Below, one piece after another: positions 1 through 10,272 of a DNA stretch of 64,000 nucleotides. The stretch is from Coriaria nepalensis (taxonomy: Eukaryota; Streptophyta; Magnoliopsida; Cucurbitales; Coriariaceae), in contig CP114493.1 of the NCBI GenBank assembly GCA_027186245.1, positions 9,059,501-9,123,500 of the forward strand, given 5' to 3'. Both the position numbers and the translations under genes were made by a program. Position 1 is the first letter of the stretch; every line of letters starts with the position of its first letter. The notes under the pieces were generated by a model, which searched no databases, had not been told where the DNA came from, and was given only the letters and a program-made list of their open reading frames with translations.

Positions 1-136
1 TCATAAGTAACTACACAGTCTTGACTTGATTATGCAGAAGAGAAGAGGGAAAAAGAAATCTTAATCTTTCCCAGAACCTAGTAAAATTGAGATATATAGA
101 ACACAGATAATCTATTAGATTTACCAACTACTTTAC

Positions 137-831
137 CTGTCATGACTGGGGGGACTCAGCTGCAAGCTGCTTCCGGCATGTATCGTTGTAATCGGATGAA
201 GAGTCAAAACGTCTTCGTTCCTAACAGGGTCTAATTCAAACACAACTGGTTTGCCCTGTGCAGCTCTCTCCCCAGGACTAGTACTTCTACTACTTTGACT
301 AGTACCAGACATCTCTAAAGAAGAAACAACAGCTTGTTCCACATTACTTTTCACTTGAATACTTGAAAACCCAGCTTCTCTCATCACTCTACTGACACTA
401 GGATCATCCAATATAGATATTACAAGCTGCTCGCTCTCGATATTAACCGCTAAAACGGATTGCTGTTGGCTTTCAACCGAACCGCCCCGCCGTTGGTGAG
501 CCTGGGCCCGCTTGAAAGCCGCAACCAATGCGTTGGAGATGGACGGGTGGATAGAGCTCGGGCCTAACATCGAGCTGGAATTCGAGGCCGGAAGGCGGTT
601 AAGAGCTACGTTGAAGCATAGCTCTAGAGCTCTACAATGAAGCGGGTGAGAACGGGATTGAAGACAAGCAGCCCGTAAGATTCCAGTGGAGTTGGAGAGT
701 AGAGTGTGTGCTACGTGAAGAGGTGTGACTTGAGCATGGCCTCTACGTTTGGCTAAGATTATAGATTGTCTTACTATGTCAAGAGATTCTGTGGTTAGGG
801 CTTGTTGGATTGTGCTACCACATGTTCTCAT
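137..831 (-). CDS. SMXL3: SMXL3-like protein (SMAX1-LIKE, D53/Clp family), first exon only
   Basis: Seen: the minus-strand reading frame from the ATG at 831 encodes a double Clp-N region with [13 protein letters not shown] (about residues 29-41), [16 protein letters not shown] and [16 protein letters not shown], followed by VRNEDV. Known: SMXL proteins are degenerate Clp ATPases that repress transcription through EAR/TOPLESS. SMXL3/4/5 act in phloem formation and are not targets of strigolactone or karrikin signalling. The spacing and the VESQQQ and SMLG motifs fit SMXL3 better than SMAX1 or SMXL4, by memory. A strong donor (ACAG/GTAAAG) lies at 137/136. However, the residues after VRNEDV do not look like the family, so the true exon end may be the weaker GT just after the GAC codon of VRNEDV. 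The ATPase-like body and EAR motif lie outside the window. Start: the first ATG of a family-typical MRTxG N-terminus. Confidence 0.88.
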
Positions 832-3745
832 TTTTTCTGATGGTGATCAAGCTTGTAGAATTGAATTTGTTGGGTTTATACTGATTTGTTCATGATGATG
901 GGGTTCTTCAGAGAGGAGATTAAGGATGCAGTGTGAATATTATATATGCCTTTCTTGTGGGAGAGGGTAAAATTATGGGGTCTTAAAGTTGAATTTTGTA
1001 AGTGGGAAATGGAAAGCATGTGCATCTGGAGTTCAGGTTTTGGTAAAAAGATGGCAGAGTTCTTAATTAGTGGGTTGTTCTCTTTTGTGCTTATTGTAAT
1101 GTTTCACAAAGTAAGACTAGGGCACTGATGTAACTAAATTAATAAGATAAAGCAATACAACTTTAACTTTGATACATGTATAGAGATTAAAGAAATCAAA
1201 AGTTTCTTCATCAATAAACTACTTTTGGGTTGCAAGAAGAGAAGTACTGGATTTTTAGTATCATCATGTCAATCATTTTAAGAACCGAGACAACCTTTTA
1301 TCAACTCTTAAGCACTAAGTAATCTTCAAGATTTTGACAGCAGTAGAGTTGCTTGCAAGAAGAATAGGTGTCAAAGTGAGGAGAAATTGCTGCATACAAT
1401 GAATAAGAAGATCGGATTGCTAAAAAATATGATTGGTAAAAAGAGTGTAAATAAGTCATTTCATTTTTCCGATACTCTTTCCGAGCTTCTAACCCTAGCT
1501 CCATACAAGATTCCTTTTTGTAAAAAGGGGTTACACCTTCCTTGTAAGAAGTAACACAAACAAGGGAGCTTATAAACAAGTAAGCTAATAATAATAGCTT
1601 CTCAATTGTAACAAGCAACCTGGAAAAGGCAGCAGCAGCTTCCTTGCTCATGTTTAATATCAAAGTGAAAGTTAAAAAGGGTTCATCTTTTCTCTTCTTT
1701 CCTATCATGACATAGAAATTTGGCCCCAAAAAAAAGAGTAGAGAATAGAATCCTAAAACAGTAGGGATTGTTGTGGTTTGCTGGGTGGACAGGCTTTATA
1801 AAGTTGTCCTAATTTTGACATGACAGCCTTGTTTATGTAAAAAGGCAAATATGCAAGTTACGTACCACAATGCACAAACACAAGGTAAGTCATTTTTTCC
1901 TTAAAATTTGTCAATATATATAATAATAATTTTTTTTTTTTTTGGCCAAGCATTATAGATATATCTGGTGCCCTATTATTTTCACTCCAACAATCACACT
2001 TTTTAAAAAGAGGCCCGACATCATTCTAATTATGAATGACTAACCTTAATTAAAAAAACATAATCTCTGCACTAATCAGCTCCACCCTAATTGCGCGCAA
2101 TTAGAATCACTTTCGGCTGCGGCATATTTCTTGTTCAAGAGGATTTTTTTTTTTTTTTTTTTTTGTATTCTACTAAATGAACTTACTCGGCCCAATTGAT
2201 TACAATGAAAAGAAGGCCCATGTACGCGGCAGATCTGCAGAGTTGAAGCCCAAAAGGCCCAATTTACATTATAAACCACTTCTTAGAGTCCATTGTATCC
2301 AAAGATAACGACTGCGAAATGGACTCCCTCTTATTCCGTTTGCTGAAAAACGACGATAAGGAAGAGAGAAGAAGAAGAAGTACCTGTGATTTCTACTTGG
2401 TATAATAATGGTAGTTTTGAAGAGCCTAAAAAGTGGAGGAGAATCTGAAAAAAGTAAGAATCATTTCACTTTCGTTGACAATTTTGTCCAAACTAACGAA
2501 TATATGATGAAATTTATAAGTTAAAAGTTTCAATCTTTGCGTGATGAATGCATGAGATCGATCATATGGTGCGTACAACCTAACATTCCATTATCTCTTT
2601 GTTAGTGCGACAAGCTACAAATGTTTTACATCCTCATGCAAGGTTTAAAGTGGTATAGACGTATATTTGCGTATCAACAACATCTACGGTTGTCGGTTGG
2701 CCTTAAATTAGTATTGAATTAGTTGTGCAGTATATAGCTGGCATACGGCAAACTAAAAGGATTTGTAGATGACTACTATTAACATTTAACATGGTCCACA
2801 ACTCCACATTTCATGTATACGAACTTATAATAACAATAACATGTATCAAACCTAATAATGTCTAGGCCATGAAAATAACCCACAACAATATATACGTATG
2901 TATATATATAGCATAACTAGTTGGGATAAACATCGGAGATGCTTGATAACTCATATTCAGATCTTATGTTAATCGAGCGTGAATAGTAATTTAGTTGGGT
3001 GACGAAGATGATTACAGAACGAAAAAAAAAACAAAATAACAAGAAAGAAGCAATCATCATCACACAAGACCATGTGCTTATATGACTCATTTCATTTGTT
3101 CTTATTCAAAGACATGTCTTCAAAGCTTTCATTATCCCATTTGCTGATTAGCACAAAGCCCACAACTTTCCTCAATCTATATGAACAAAACCCTTTCTTT
3201 AAGTTTACACCACTTTTGTCTCTGTGTGAGCTTCTTTTAGCAAATCTTCGGACCATGTCTCTTATACATTCCCAATTGAAGAGCTGTAAAAATATCGCAT
3301 CTGGGATTTTTTTGGCATTATTGGACAAAACAAAGTAATATTACAAAAGCCTAATTTGACATTAAGCAATTTAAATAAGATAGATCAACTTTTATAAGTT
3401 ATTATTAAGTTATTGATCACACGGCTCTTTTTTACTCATTCACCTTTTACTTCGTATTGAGGGATCAATTATGACAGAACTGGACTTTTATTAGATATTT
3501 ATTACATCGAATATATTAATTGACTGACCAGTTCAATTTTCAGACAATCATTGGATTTAATAAACTAAGATTTTGATATACTCTCACCAACAGCCACGGC
3601 GGCGCCACAGCTCTTAACTGTCTTGCAAAACCGACGAACACTTTAAAACAAGTAATACCGGCCCTCGCACTTAATCGCGCCACCAATCACCGCCGGATTT
3701 GAATCAATGATTAGTTTATTCCCAAATAAGCAGAGATTAAATTGA
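832..3745. other. intergenic region between the SMXL3-like and protease genes
   Basis: This holds the SMXL3 promoter (832 to about 1800) and the 3' flank of the protease gene. It is AT-rich, with T-runs near 1930 and 2144-2164. Three GGCCCA/TGGGCC-type motifs (about 2190-2265) precede a short open frame at 2319-2405. An unrecognised 142-codon frame on the minus strand (1301-1729) lacks family features. I see no confident gene here. Confidence 0.6.
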
Positions 3746-5173
3746 TTAGGCACTACAAGACTGTTTCCTAAAACCAAGTCTCGCATTGGCTAAATCATAC
3801 TCTATGTAAAGGTTCTGCTGCTGGAAAGCACCAAAAATTATAACCGGACCGACGCCGGGGACTTGCGGACCCACCAACTTATCCGTCACGAGTGTCAAAC
3901 AAACCTCGCCGGAGCTACTCACTAGAGCGAAGTAATTCGTCAACGGCAATTCTAATTTCGCGCCACCTTTGAACTGGAAAACTAATTCCGGGAAATTTAC
4001 CGTTTTATCCTTCGAAATGTCAAAGCACGGTCTTAAGCCGGTCCGAGCTTCTAAAGCGAAAGCTCGTGTATAATTACTCATCTGTTTCTCAAACTCTTTC
4101 GCCACAGCTTCGAAAATCGGGTTTTCTATAAATGTGAAGGTTGAACCGGAGTCAATGATGGTCCCACCGTTACCGTCTTCACCAGGAACCAGATATTTAG
4201 ACGGCACTTTAACGGCTTTTCCGCCGACAATTATTTTACGAAGATTGATGTAGTAATATTCTTTAAAAGCAGAGTTTGCCGTCAACGGGTTCTTACGGAA
4301 CGGCGTGTAGGCGACACCAACGGTCTTGGCATTGCCGGAGGGAGAGGTGAAATCGAGAGTGAGGTCACTTGTCACCGGCGAGTCGTCGAACCGGCGGGAA
4401 ACAAGGCAGTAGGAGAATTTCTTAAGACCCAGCTGATTCGGCAGCGATTCGGGTCCACGACCGAACCCGGCAATTCCGGCGGGTTGATGGATCGATAGTA
4501 ACGAACATCCAACAACAAAACCGGGGACCTGCTTCTTCGGGAAGTTAAGCGTATCGGAGAGCAAAAGTCCGGCGGTCAAGCCAGAACCGTACTGAATCAC
4601 GTAAGTCGGACAGGATTGCGTACAGTTCTGTGTCTTCGCGTCGCATTTCTGGCATTTGGATTTCACATCGTGTCCAAAGACGAGCTCGCATTTGGGATTC
4701 TGGCAGCCGATGATTTTTGAGGAAAAGGATTTCTTCGGAATGAAGGTAGGGAGTTTGGTGGGGGCCACGTTGGGGAAGGAGCAGTTGAAACAGAGGTAGC
4801 GGGAAGTGCAGGGGAACCAGACGAGGCTGCTTCCCGTGTCGAAGATGAAGGGGAGGGATTGAGGGGGAGTTCCGAAGCTGAGGGAGACTGAGTAAGCGCC
4901 ATAGCTATGGGCAGAGAGAGGTATTTTGGGGGAGGGGGAGGATGAGGGTTTTTTTGGATATTTGAGGTGGCGGGCTCGGGTTAGGGATGCAGAAGAGAGG
5001 GAGATGATGGTTTGGATTGGATCTGAGGGGAGGTGGGAGGGAGTGGAGGGGAAGGAGGAAAGGGGGATATCGATGGTGGTGGTGGTGGTGGTGGTGGCTG
5101 AGGAGAGGGAGAGGATGGTTAAAAGAGAGAGGAGGAGGAGAGGGAGGGGGGAAGAAGAAGAAGATGGCGCCAT
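3746..5173 (-). CDS. Pepsin-like aspartyl protease (A1 family, nepenthesin-type)
   Basis: Intronless, 475 residues from the ATG at 5173; an upstream in-frame ATG at 5329 would place a basic, unlikely leader before the signal peptide. Residues 1-25 form a signal peptide (Ser run, Leu-rich core, LSSATT cleavage region), followed by a Thr run. The two catalytic aspartates are in FDTGSS (Asp112) and IDSGST (Asp341), and the flap Tyr is in the YVIQYGSG stretch (about 195). The Cys-rich stretch after the first aspartate (CFNC, CQKC) is the nepenthesin-type insert. Known: plant A1 proteases of this atypical class are secreted endopeptidases used in the cell wall or apoplast, with poorly defined substrates. 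It resembles the At3g52500/At4g16563 group, from memory. The Thr run is encoded by a (GGT)n tract (plus strand, about 5064-5094) and may vary in length. The substrate is unknown. Confidence 0.93.
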   Translation of the reverse strand: MAPSSSSSPLPLLLLSLLTILSLSSATTTTTTTIDIPLSSFPSTPSHLPSDPIQTIISLSSASLTRARHLKYPKKPSSSPSPKIPLSAHSYGAYSVSLSFGTPPQSLPFIFDTGSSLVWFPCTSRYLCFNCSFPNVAPTKLPTFIPKKSFSSKIIGCQNPKCELVFGHDVKSKCQKCDAKTQNCTQSCPTYVIQYGSGLTAGLLLSDTLNFPKKQVPGFVVGCSLLSIHQPAGIAGFGRGPESLPNQLGLKKFSYCLVSRRFDDSPVTSDLTLDFTSPSGNAKTVGVAYTPFRKNPLTANSAFKEYYYINLRKIIVGGKAVKVPSKYLVPGEDGNGGTIIDSGSTFTFIENPIFEAVAKEFEKQMSNYTRAFALEARTGLRPCFDISKDKTVNFPELVFQFKGGAKLELPLTNYFALVSSSGEVCLTLVTDKLVGPQVPGVGPVIIFGAFQQQNLYIEYDLANARLGFRKQSCSA

Positions 5174-5901
5174 GGATTTCTCTGGGTATAGAAAAGGGTG
5201 TAGTGATGAAACAATGAAGTGTGGTTTGTGAATGTGAAAGAAGATTTTATTATTATTTACATATATATATGTTTTTTTCCTTTCTCTCTGAGGAAGAAGA
5301 CAGAGATGATGAAGATGAAAGACAAACAATGGCGGGCTTAGGTGAAACTTTTTAAGAAACTATTGCCCTTATAATCATTATGTAGATTTTACCAACATGC
5401 CATCTTGGTTTCTCATGAATTTGGAATTCTGCTTGTGAAGAACACTAAAGCAAGAAGTCAAGAACCAATCGTGCTTGTAATTTTACACAAATGCTTCGAA
5501 AAGGGTAATTCAGTAACATAAAGAAAATCCAACGTCTTAACAGTTGGAGTGGAAAATGTAGTGGAAGCAGCAGAATTTGTGGTCCTATTATCACAAGGCT
5601 ACATCACAAGCCAGCTTATTATAACATATGGACTTATGTGCCATTGAGAAACTTCAAACTTTCAATGGACCCTCCAGTCCAGAGGTTGAGTTTGTCTGAA
5701 AGTGGACTGTGTTTAACGGAACCAGCCCATCACGTGAATTACGGGTCGCTAATGGATACAAATAAGGCTCCTGTCACTCTCACTCCTCGTGAACCACTTT
5801 ATTCTCTACGCAACAGATCCAAAACTCTCCGCTGACTTTTCCTTTATGGCCTTCGTCTTACTCGAATTCATTATGGTCTTGGGCTTTTTTGTTTATACCA
5901 G

Positions 5902-5935
5902 CCCAGTTGCTTCGTTTATAAACAAAGCAACTGGG
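5902..5935. repeat. 34-bp near-perfect palindrome
   Basis: The arms CCCAGTTGCTT and AAGCAACTGGG flank a self-complementary core around TTTATAAA. Only one base pair is mismatched over 34 bp, with no loop. It can form a long hairpin or cruciform. It could be the tip of an inverted-repeat element or a structured RNA. No terminal repeats or target duplication were recognised around it. Confidence 0.85.
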
Positions 5936-8900
5936 TAATTCAATTTAACCCACTTCTAAATAGGCTTGGTCACATCTCCAGGCTAGCCCAACAAAGCCCA
6001 TCCAACATGCCCTAGATTAAGAGTGGTCCATTATTCTTCTCATCCAGTTGTGATTTTTGGGCCTCCTTATCAAGTTTATGATGGCACAGCTAGGTGGGAC
6101 GGGACGTACCTGAAAACATCCGGTCGGTATTGTAACTTTGTTCCTTAACCAATCAAGTCATCTGAATGAAGATCAGACTATCGTCGTTATGATCAGTGCA
6201 AGATTCTGACACGTCATATCCCACGACTAAAAGAGGTGAAGGGTAATGCGCCAATCAGGTAGAGACAGATCATTCTAGCACCATATTTAGCAAGCAAACG
6301 CCAGGAAAAAAGGCGTTACATTTCCAAGTACAAAAGGCTACTACAACAAGTCTGCAAGTAGAACAGGTGCAGGTAATCAACTAAACAGCCATCACAGTTT
6401 GATAATTGAAAATCACGAGGTTATCCATTTTCTGTATTCATTACACTGTATTCACAAGTGTCGATTTGCTAGATACAGAAAAAAAAATAATATATATATA
6501 TCATCAGAAAATCTGTTCCACATTTTCTGTCTGCACCCGTGCAGATACTAAGAGATAGAGAGACAAGTGACTCTATCTCTCTCCTCTGGTCTCTTCACTC
6601 ACTCTAGTCTCTCCGTAGTGATCCGTCGCACGTGTGTCCCTATGAACCCACGAGCCAAGAAAAAAAGAGCCGTCACCTCCCCTCTAGTGGGTTCCACTTG
6701 ATTTGTCGAGTTACGCCGTCTATCATCAATGCTCCGGTATGGAAGCGGCGGGGTGTGAGCCTGTGGGCCTACTACGTACTAGCTTATTAGCAAAATGCAG
6801 CATGGATAGAGACTTTAGCGGTAGTTTGAATTCTTAAAATGGATAGGATCGTGAATGAATGAGTTTAATAATTTTCACATCACTTATTTAGTAAGTTTAT
6901 AGTCATTAATTTCATTCTTCAAAAAAATAAAAGGAGTGGATTAGTGATTGATTGGGAAGTATTTAGGTCTGAATGAAGAAAAGAAAAAAAAGAAAGAATA
7001 AAATGATAAAAATTAACTGCGTGCTATTCTTTAAAAAAAATGTACAGAGGAATATAATTTTCTTAACGCCGGTCAGCCTTTGAATCCTATGTGCAACCTC
7101 CATGCGATCTTGAGCTTTCCTCCGTCCGACTTGCTCTCTTTGAGCTTTTATCTACAAATTTGTCAATGTCAGTTTAGGGTTGACTGCGATTTGGATTTTT
7201 TTTTTTTAGGGGCAGCTGTAAAATTGGATCTGACATTAACAAATCATTAGTTTTTTCCGGTTTCTCTCACTGAATCTTGCTCCCGTTGGATATATCCTTT
7301 GTGAGATTTGCATTTATTACGGAGTTGTGGTAATTATTTAAATGACGATTTGGATTTGTAGTGTCTGGTAGAAACTCGTAGAAAAGTCTGTTGTTTTTTG
7401 TCACTATACCTCATTCTTCATTTTATTTCATTCTTCTATGATTCTGCTTCTCCATTACGCACTATGTGAAAGTTGATGGTGCACATAAGCTGTTTCACAA
7501 AATGTCTGAGAGAATGAAACCTGATATCATAGAGTTTAGGTGCACATTGTGTAAAGTCAGATTTCATAGAGTTTAGGTGTATGAAAATATGGTTCTTTAT
7601 TTTGTTTCGTTCTCTTATGTAGTATATTGTGTATATGAACTATTTTTTTCCATAAAGTATGCAAATTATTACTTTATGTATAGCACGGATTCATTTTAAA
7701 CTGTTTCAAAATTTATAATGTGTTATTCCCGTGATAATGCACTTATCTCTACATGCTTCGCCATTGTGTTTAGAAGAAAAAGATACTGTTGAATTTACTG
7801 GTTTTTTAATCTTCCTTTTAGTAATATGTCCATCTTCGATTATATGTTTCAAATAGTTATACATTCAGTCCAAGTTTATAGGTTTGAATAGATTAGTAGA
7901 TGTTTAAATTGAAGACACTGTTTGAATGTACGTTTGTTTGATGCTTCAATTTAATCTTATGATTTTTATGGTTAGCCTAAAAAGTCACAGGTGGAGATGT
8001 TGGGAGATAGTCTTTCGTAAATTATTTACGATAATATCAGTCCTTAGATCGTTAGAATGTTTTGATTGAATCAAATATGGTTTTTCGTAAATCCACCTTA
8101 TGTCTCAAACAGTGGATAGTTATCTAAGCATGCAAAATATAAATTCAACATGTAACTTGTGAAATCTCTCAAATAGAAGCTTCACATGCTCTAACACTGC
8201 ATAATATCACTACACTGCATAATCACAGGCTTAAATTTTGTTGCCATAAGTATCAAATCTTTATGTTTAACTGTGAATGCCTAGGATGGAACTTTATGAC
8301 ATTTTCTCAATTTTTTTTCCATTCATCCTGACATCATCGCTGCCTGATCTTGAAAGATGCGAGCTTGAATATAACATTTAATAACATTAATTTATCCCTT
8401 CATAAAAAAAACTAAATGAATGGTAATAATGAGAAGAGCTTATAGTAAATAGAGCACAGTGTCGGCATTTGAACGAGCTTCTGTAGATGAACAATGAACA
8501 ATATTTCGGTGCACGTGCAATTTTACGGCGACTGCTACGAATTTATCCAAGATTTGGACGGGGCTGGAACGGCGCAGCTGGGTTTTGTCTTTGTTGACAA
8601 ATTCATTGGTTGACGTTGACCAGGTTTAAGCATTACTACTTTCTTGAGACGTGGAAACATGCGTTTGCGTTGCTCTGATCAAAATATCTTTCACGAGCCA
8701 ATTTTCTTAAATGCAAAAAACGACAGTTTATAATTTTGTGGCCATACATAATGGCTTAATGCATGCATGCTCTACTATTCATTTCGAAAGTCATGAAGAT
8801 AAAAATATACCTTGCGTATGATACGAGATAAGAATGGCCAGCAGCTGTAGAGTTTTTGGTAATCCAAACTCTAGTCTACTTCTAGGGTTGATCACCGTAG

Positions 8901-9327
8901 GATAGTCGAGTGAACATAGGCCGTATGATGATGAGTGATGATCGATCAAGTTTTTCTAATTTTTATATTTTCTGGGTTTTAATTGTGATTTGACGCACAT
9001 CAATCAGGATAAACAGAGCATTACACGATTCAAGCAAAGTAAGAATGATTGCAAATGGGGGCGCATCAAAACTAAGCGAGGGGTCGGACAATCATTACGT
9101 TTCGAAAGGTTGATATCAGTCAATTTGAAGCTACTTTTTCTATTTTTCATCTCCAGCAACTTCTGTACGTCCTCAGTTCCTAACCTCCTACTTGGGAGGA
9201 AAAAAAACAAAGTCATATATGTCTGCAAATTTCATCCTTACATCCAATATCTTGCTAGTACAAACACTTCATCGTTCAAACTGACATTATCACTGACATT
9301 ACCACTGACATTAAAATGCATTGGTAG

Positions 9328-9352
9328 TATATATATATATATATATATATAT
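9328..9352. repeat. (TA)n microsatellite
   Basis: An uninterrupted TA dinucleotide run of about 25 bp in the distal LOG upstream region. Confidence 0.95.
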
Positions 9353-10272
9353 TAAGAAAAAATTCTCTTAACAAGCAAAGTTGAATACTCCGCTTTCCAT
9401 TAATTTGGTAGGTTAGTCTTCTTAAGCATGTGATGTGCTAATTAAGTTTATTGTTGTTAGGGAAGATTATAATATATTATTAATTGATTGTATATTTGAA
9501 AAATTTCTGTATTTAGAATATATACGACCATATAGTATAATAAATTATTCAAATAAAAAAAAAAAAAATCACTTAGACCATTAAGTAATAAACATTATTT
9601 AGAATGATCTATCTATGATCATCGGCTGTGTGTGATTTCGTCTTAACTATCTCATACCGTGAATTATTAATCACATGGATATACTTAAAATACATTGTGA
9701 CCAGATAGATGGAGACAAGAAGTCGTGTTCACATGAAAGTACTTATCTTATGGAAGCTTAATTAATTGATCAGACTTGGACCAGGCGTCCCTGTGGAACT
9801 AGTTACCAGCGAATGTGCGACAAGGCAATTGGGATTCAAATAATTAACATAATACATTAACTAATACATGTTTTTGTGGCAAATGGTATTTGTTTAAGTA
9901 TATGTATCGCTTTCAAGAAGACACCTAACTAATGGGATTATGGGACTAATTAATTTACTGTTTTGTATATAAATTTAATTTAAATAATTTAAATAAATTC
10001 CAAAAAAGAAATAAAATAAAATAAAATAATGGATACATATCGTATGTTTTCTCTCTAACCAGTTTCTTGGGAAAAGCGATATCATTGTCTTAAATGCGAT
10101 TTGAGGGATTATATATACAAATACAAAGCACTCACTTCGTTTTCGTTCTCGTTCTCGTTCTCAACCATCCCCCATCTCATCTTCTTTTCTTTCTTTCAAA
10201 CCAAACCCCATCGTTCCAAATTTAGCAAGAGAGAGAGAGAGAGACGAGAGGAGAAGGAAGAAAAGTGAAAAC

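Larger units (their letters stand above)
5174..10272. other. long intergenic region upstream of LOG and of the protease
   Basis: Five kilobases without a recognisable gene. It holds the protease promoter at the left, a 34-bp near-perfect palindrome at 5902-5935, a 10-bp-arm inverted repeat (AGAGATAGAG/CTCTATCTCT, 6551-6580), three close TTGAC cores near 8593-8621, a (TA)n tract at 9328-9352, and the LOG promoter with a pyrimidine-rich CTCGTT-repeat leader at about 10135-10200 and a (GA)n run near 10230. The short open frames here look random. Confidence 0.55.

Noticed and set aside
1301..1729. 142-codon minus-strand open frame
   Set aside because: No domain, no convincing signal peptide or family pattern. 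It lies in the upstream region of the SMXL3-like gene and could be open by chance.
4926..5231. Plus-strand frames rich in Trp, Val and Glu
   Set aside because: They are antisense shadows of the Ser/Thr-rich signal region of the aspartyl protease gene.
6551..6580. AGAGATAGAG/CTCTATCTCT hairpin as a microRNA precursor
   Set aside because: The stem is only 10 bp and low-complexity, with no match to a miRNA I know and no extended foldback.
9004..9355. Open frames on both strands near 9.0-9.35 kb
   Set aside because: Low-complexity composition, ending in the TA microsatellite on the plus strand. No family features.
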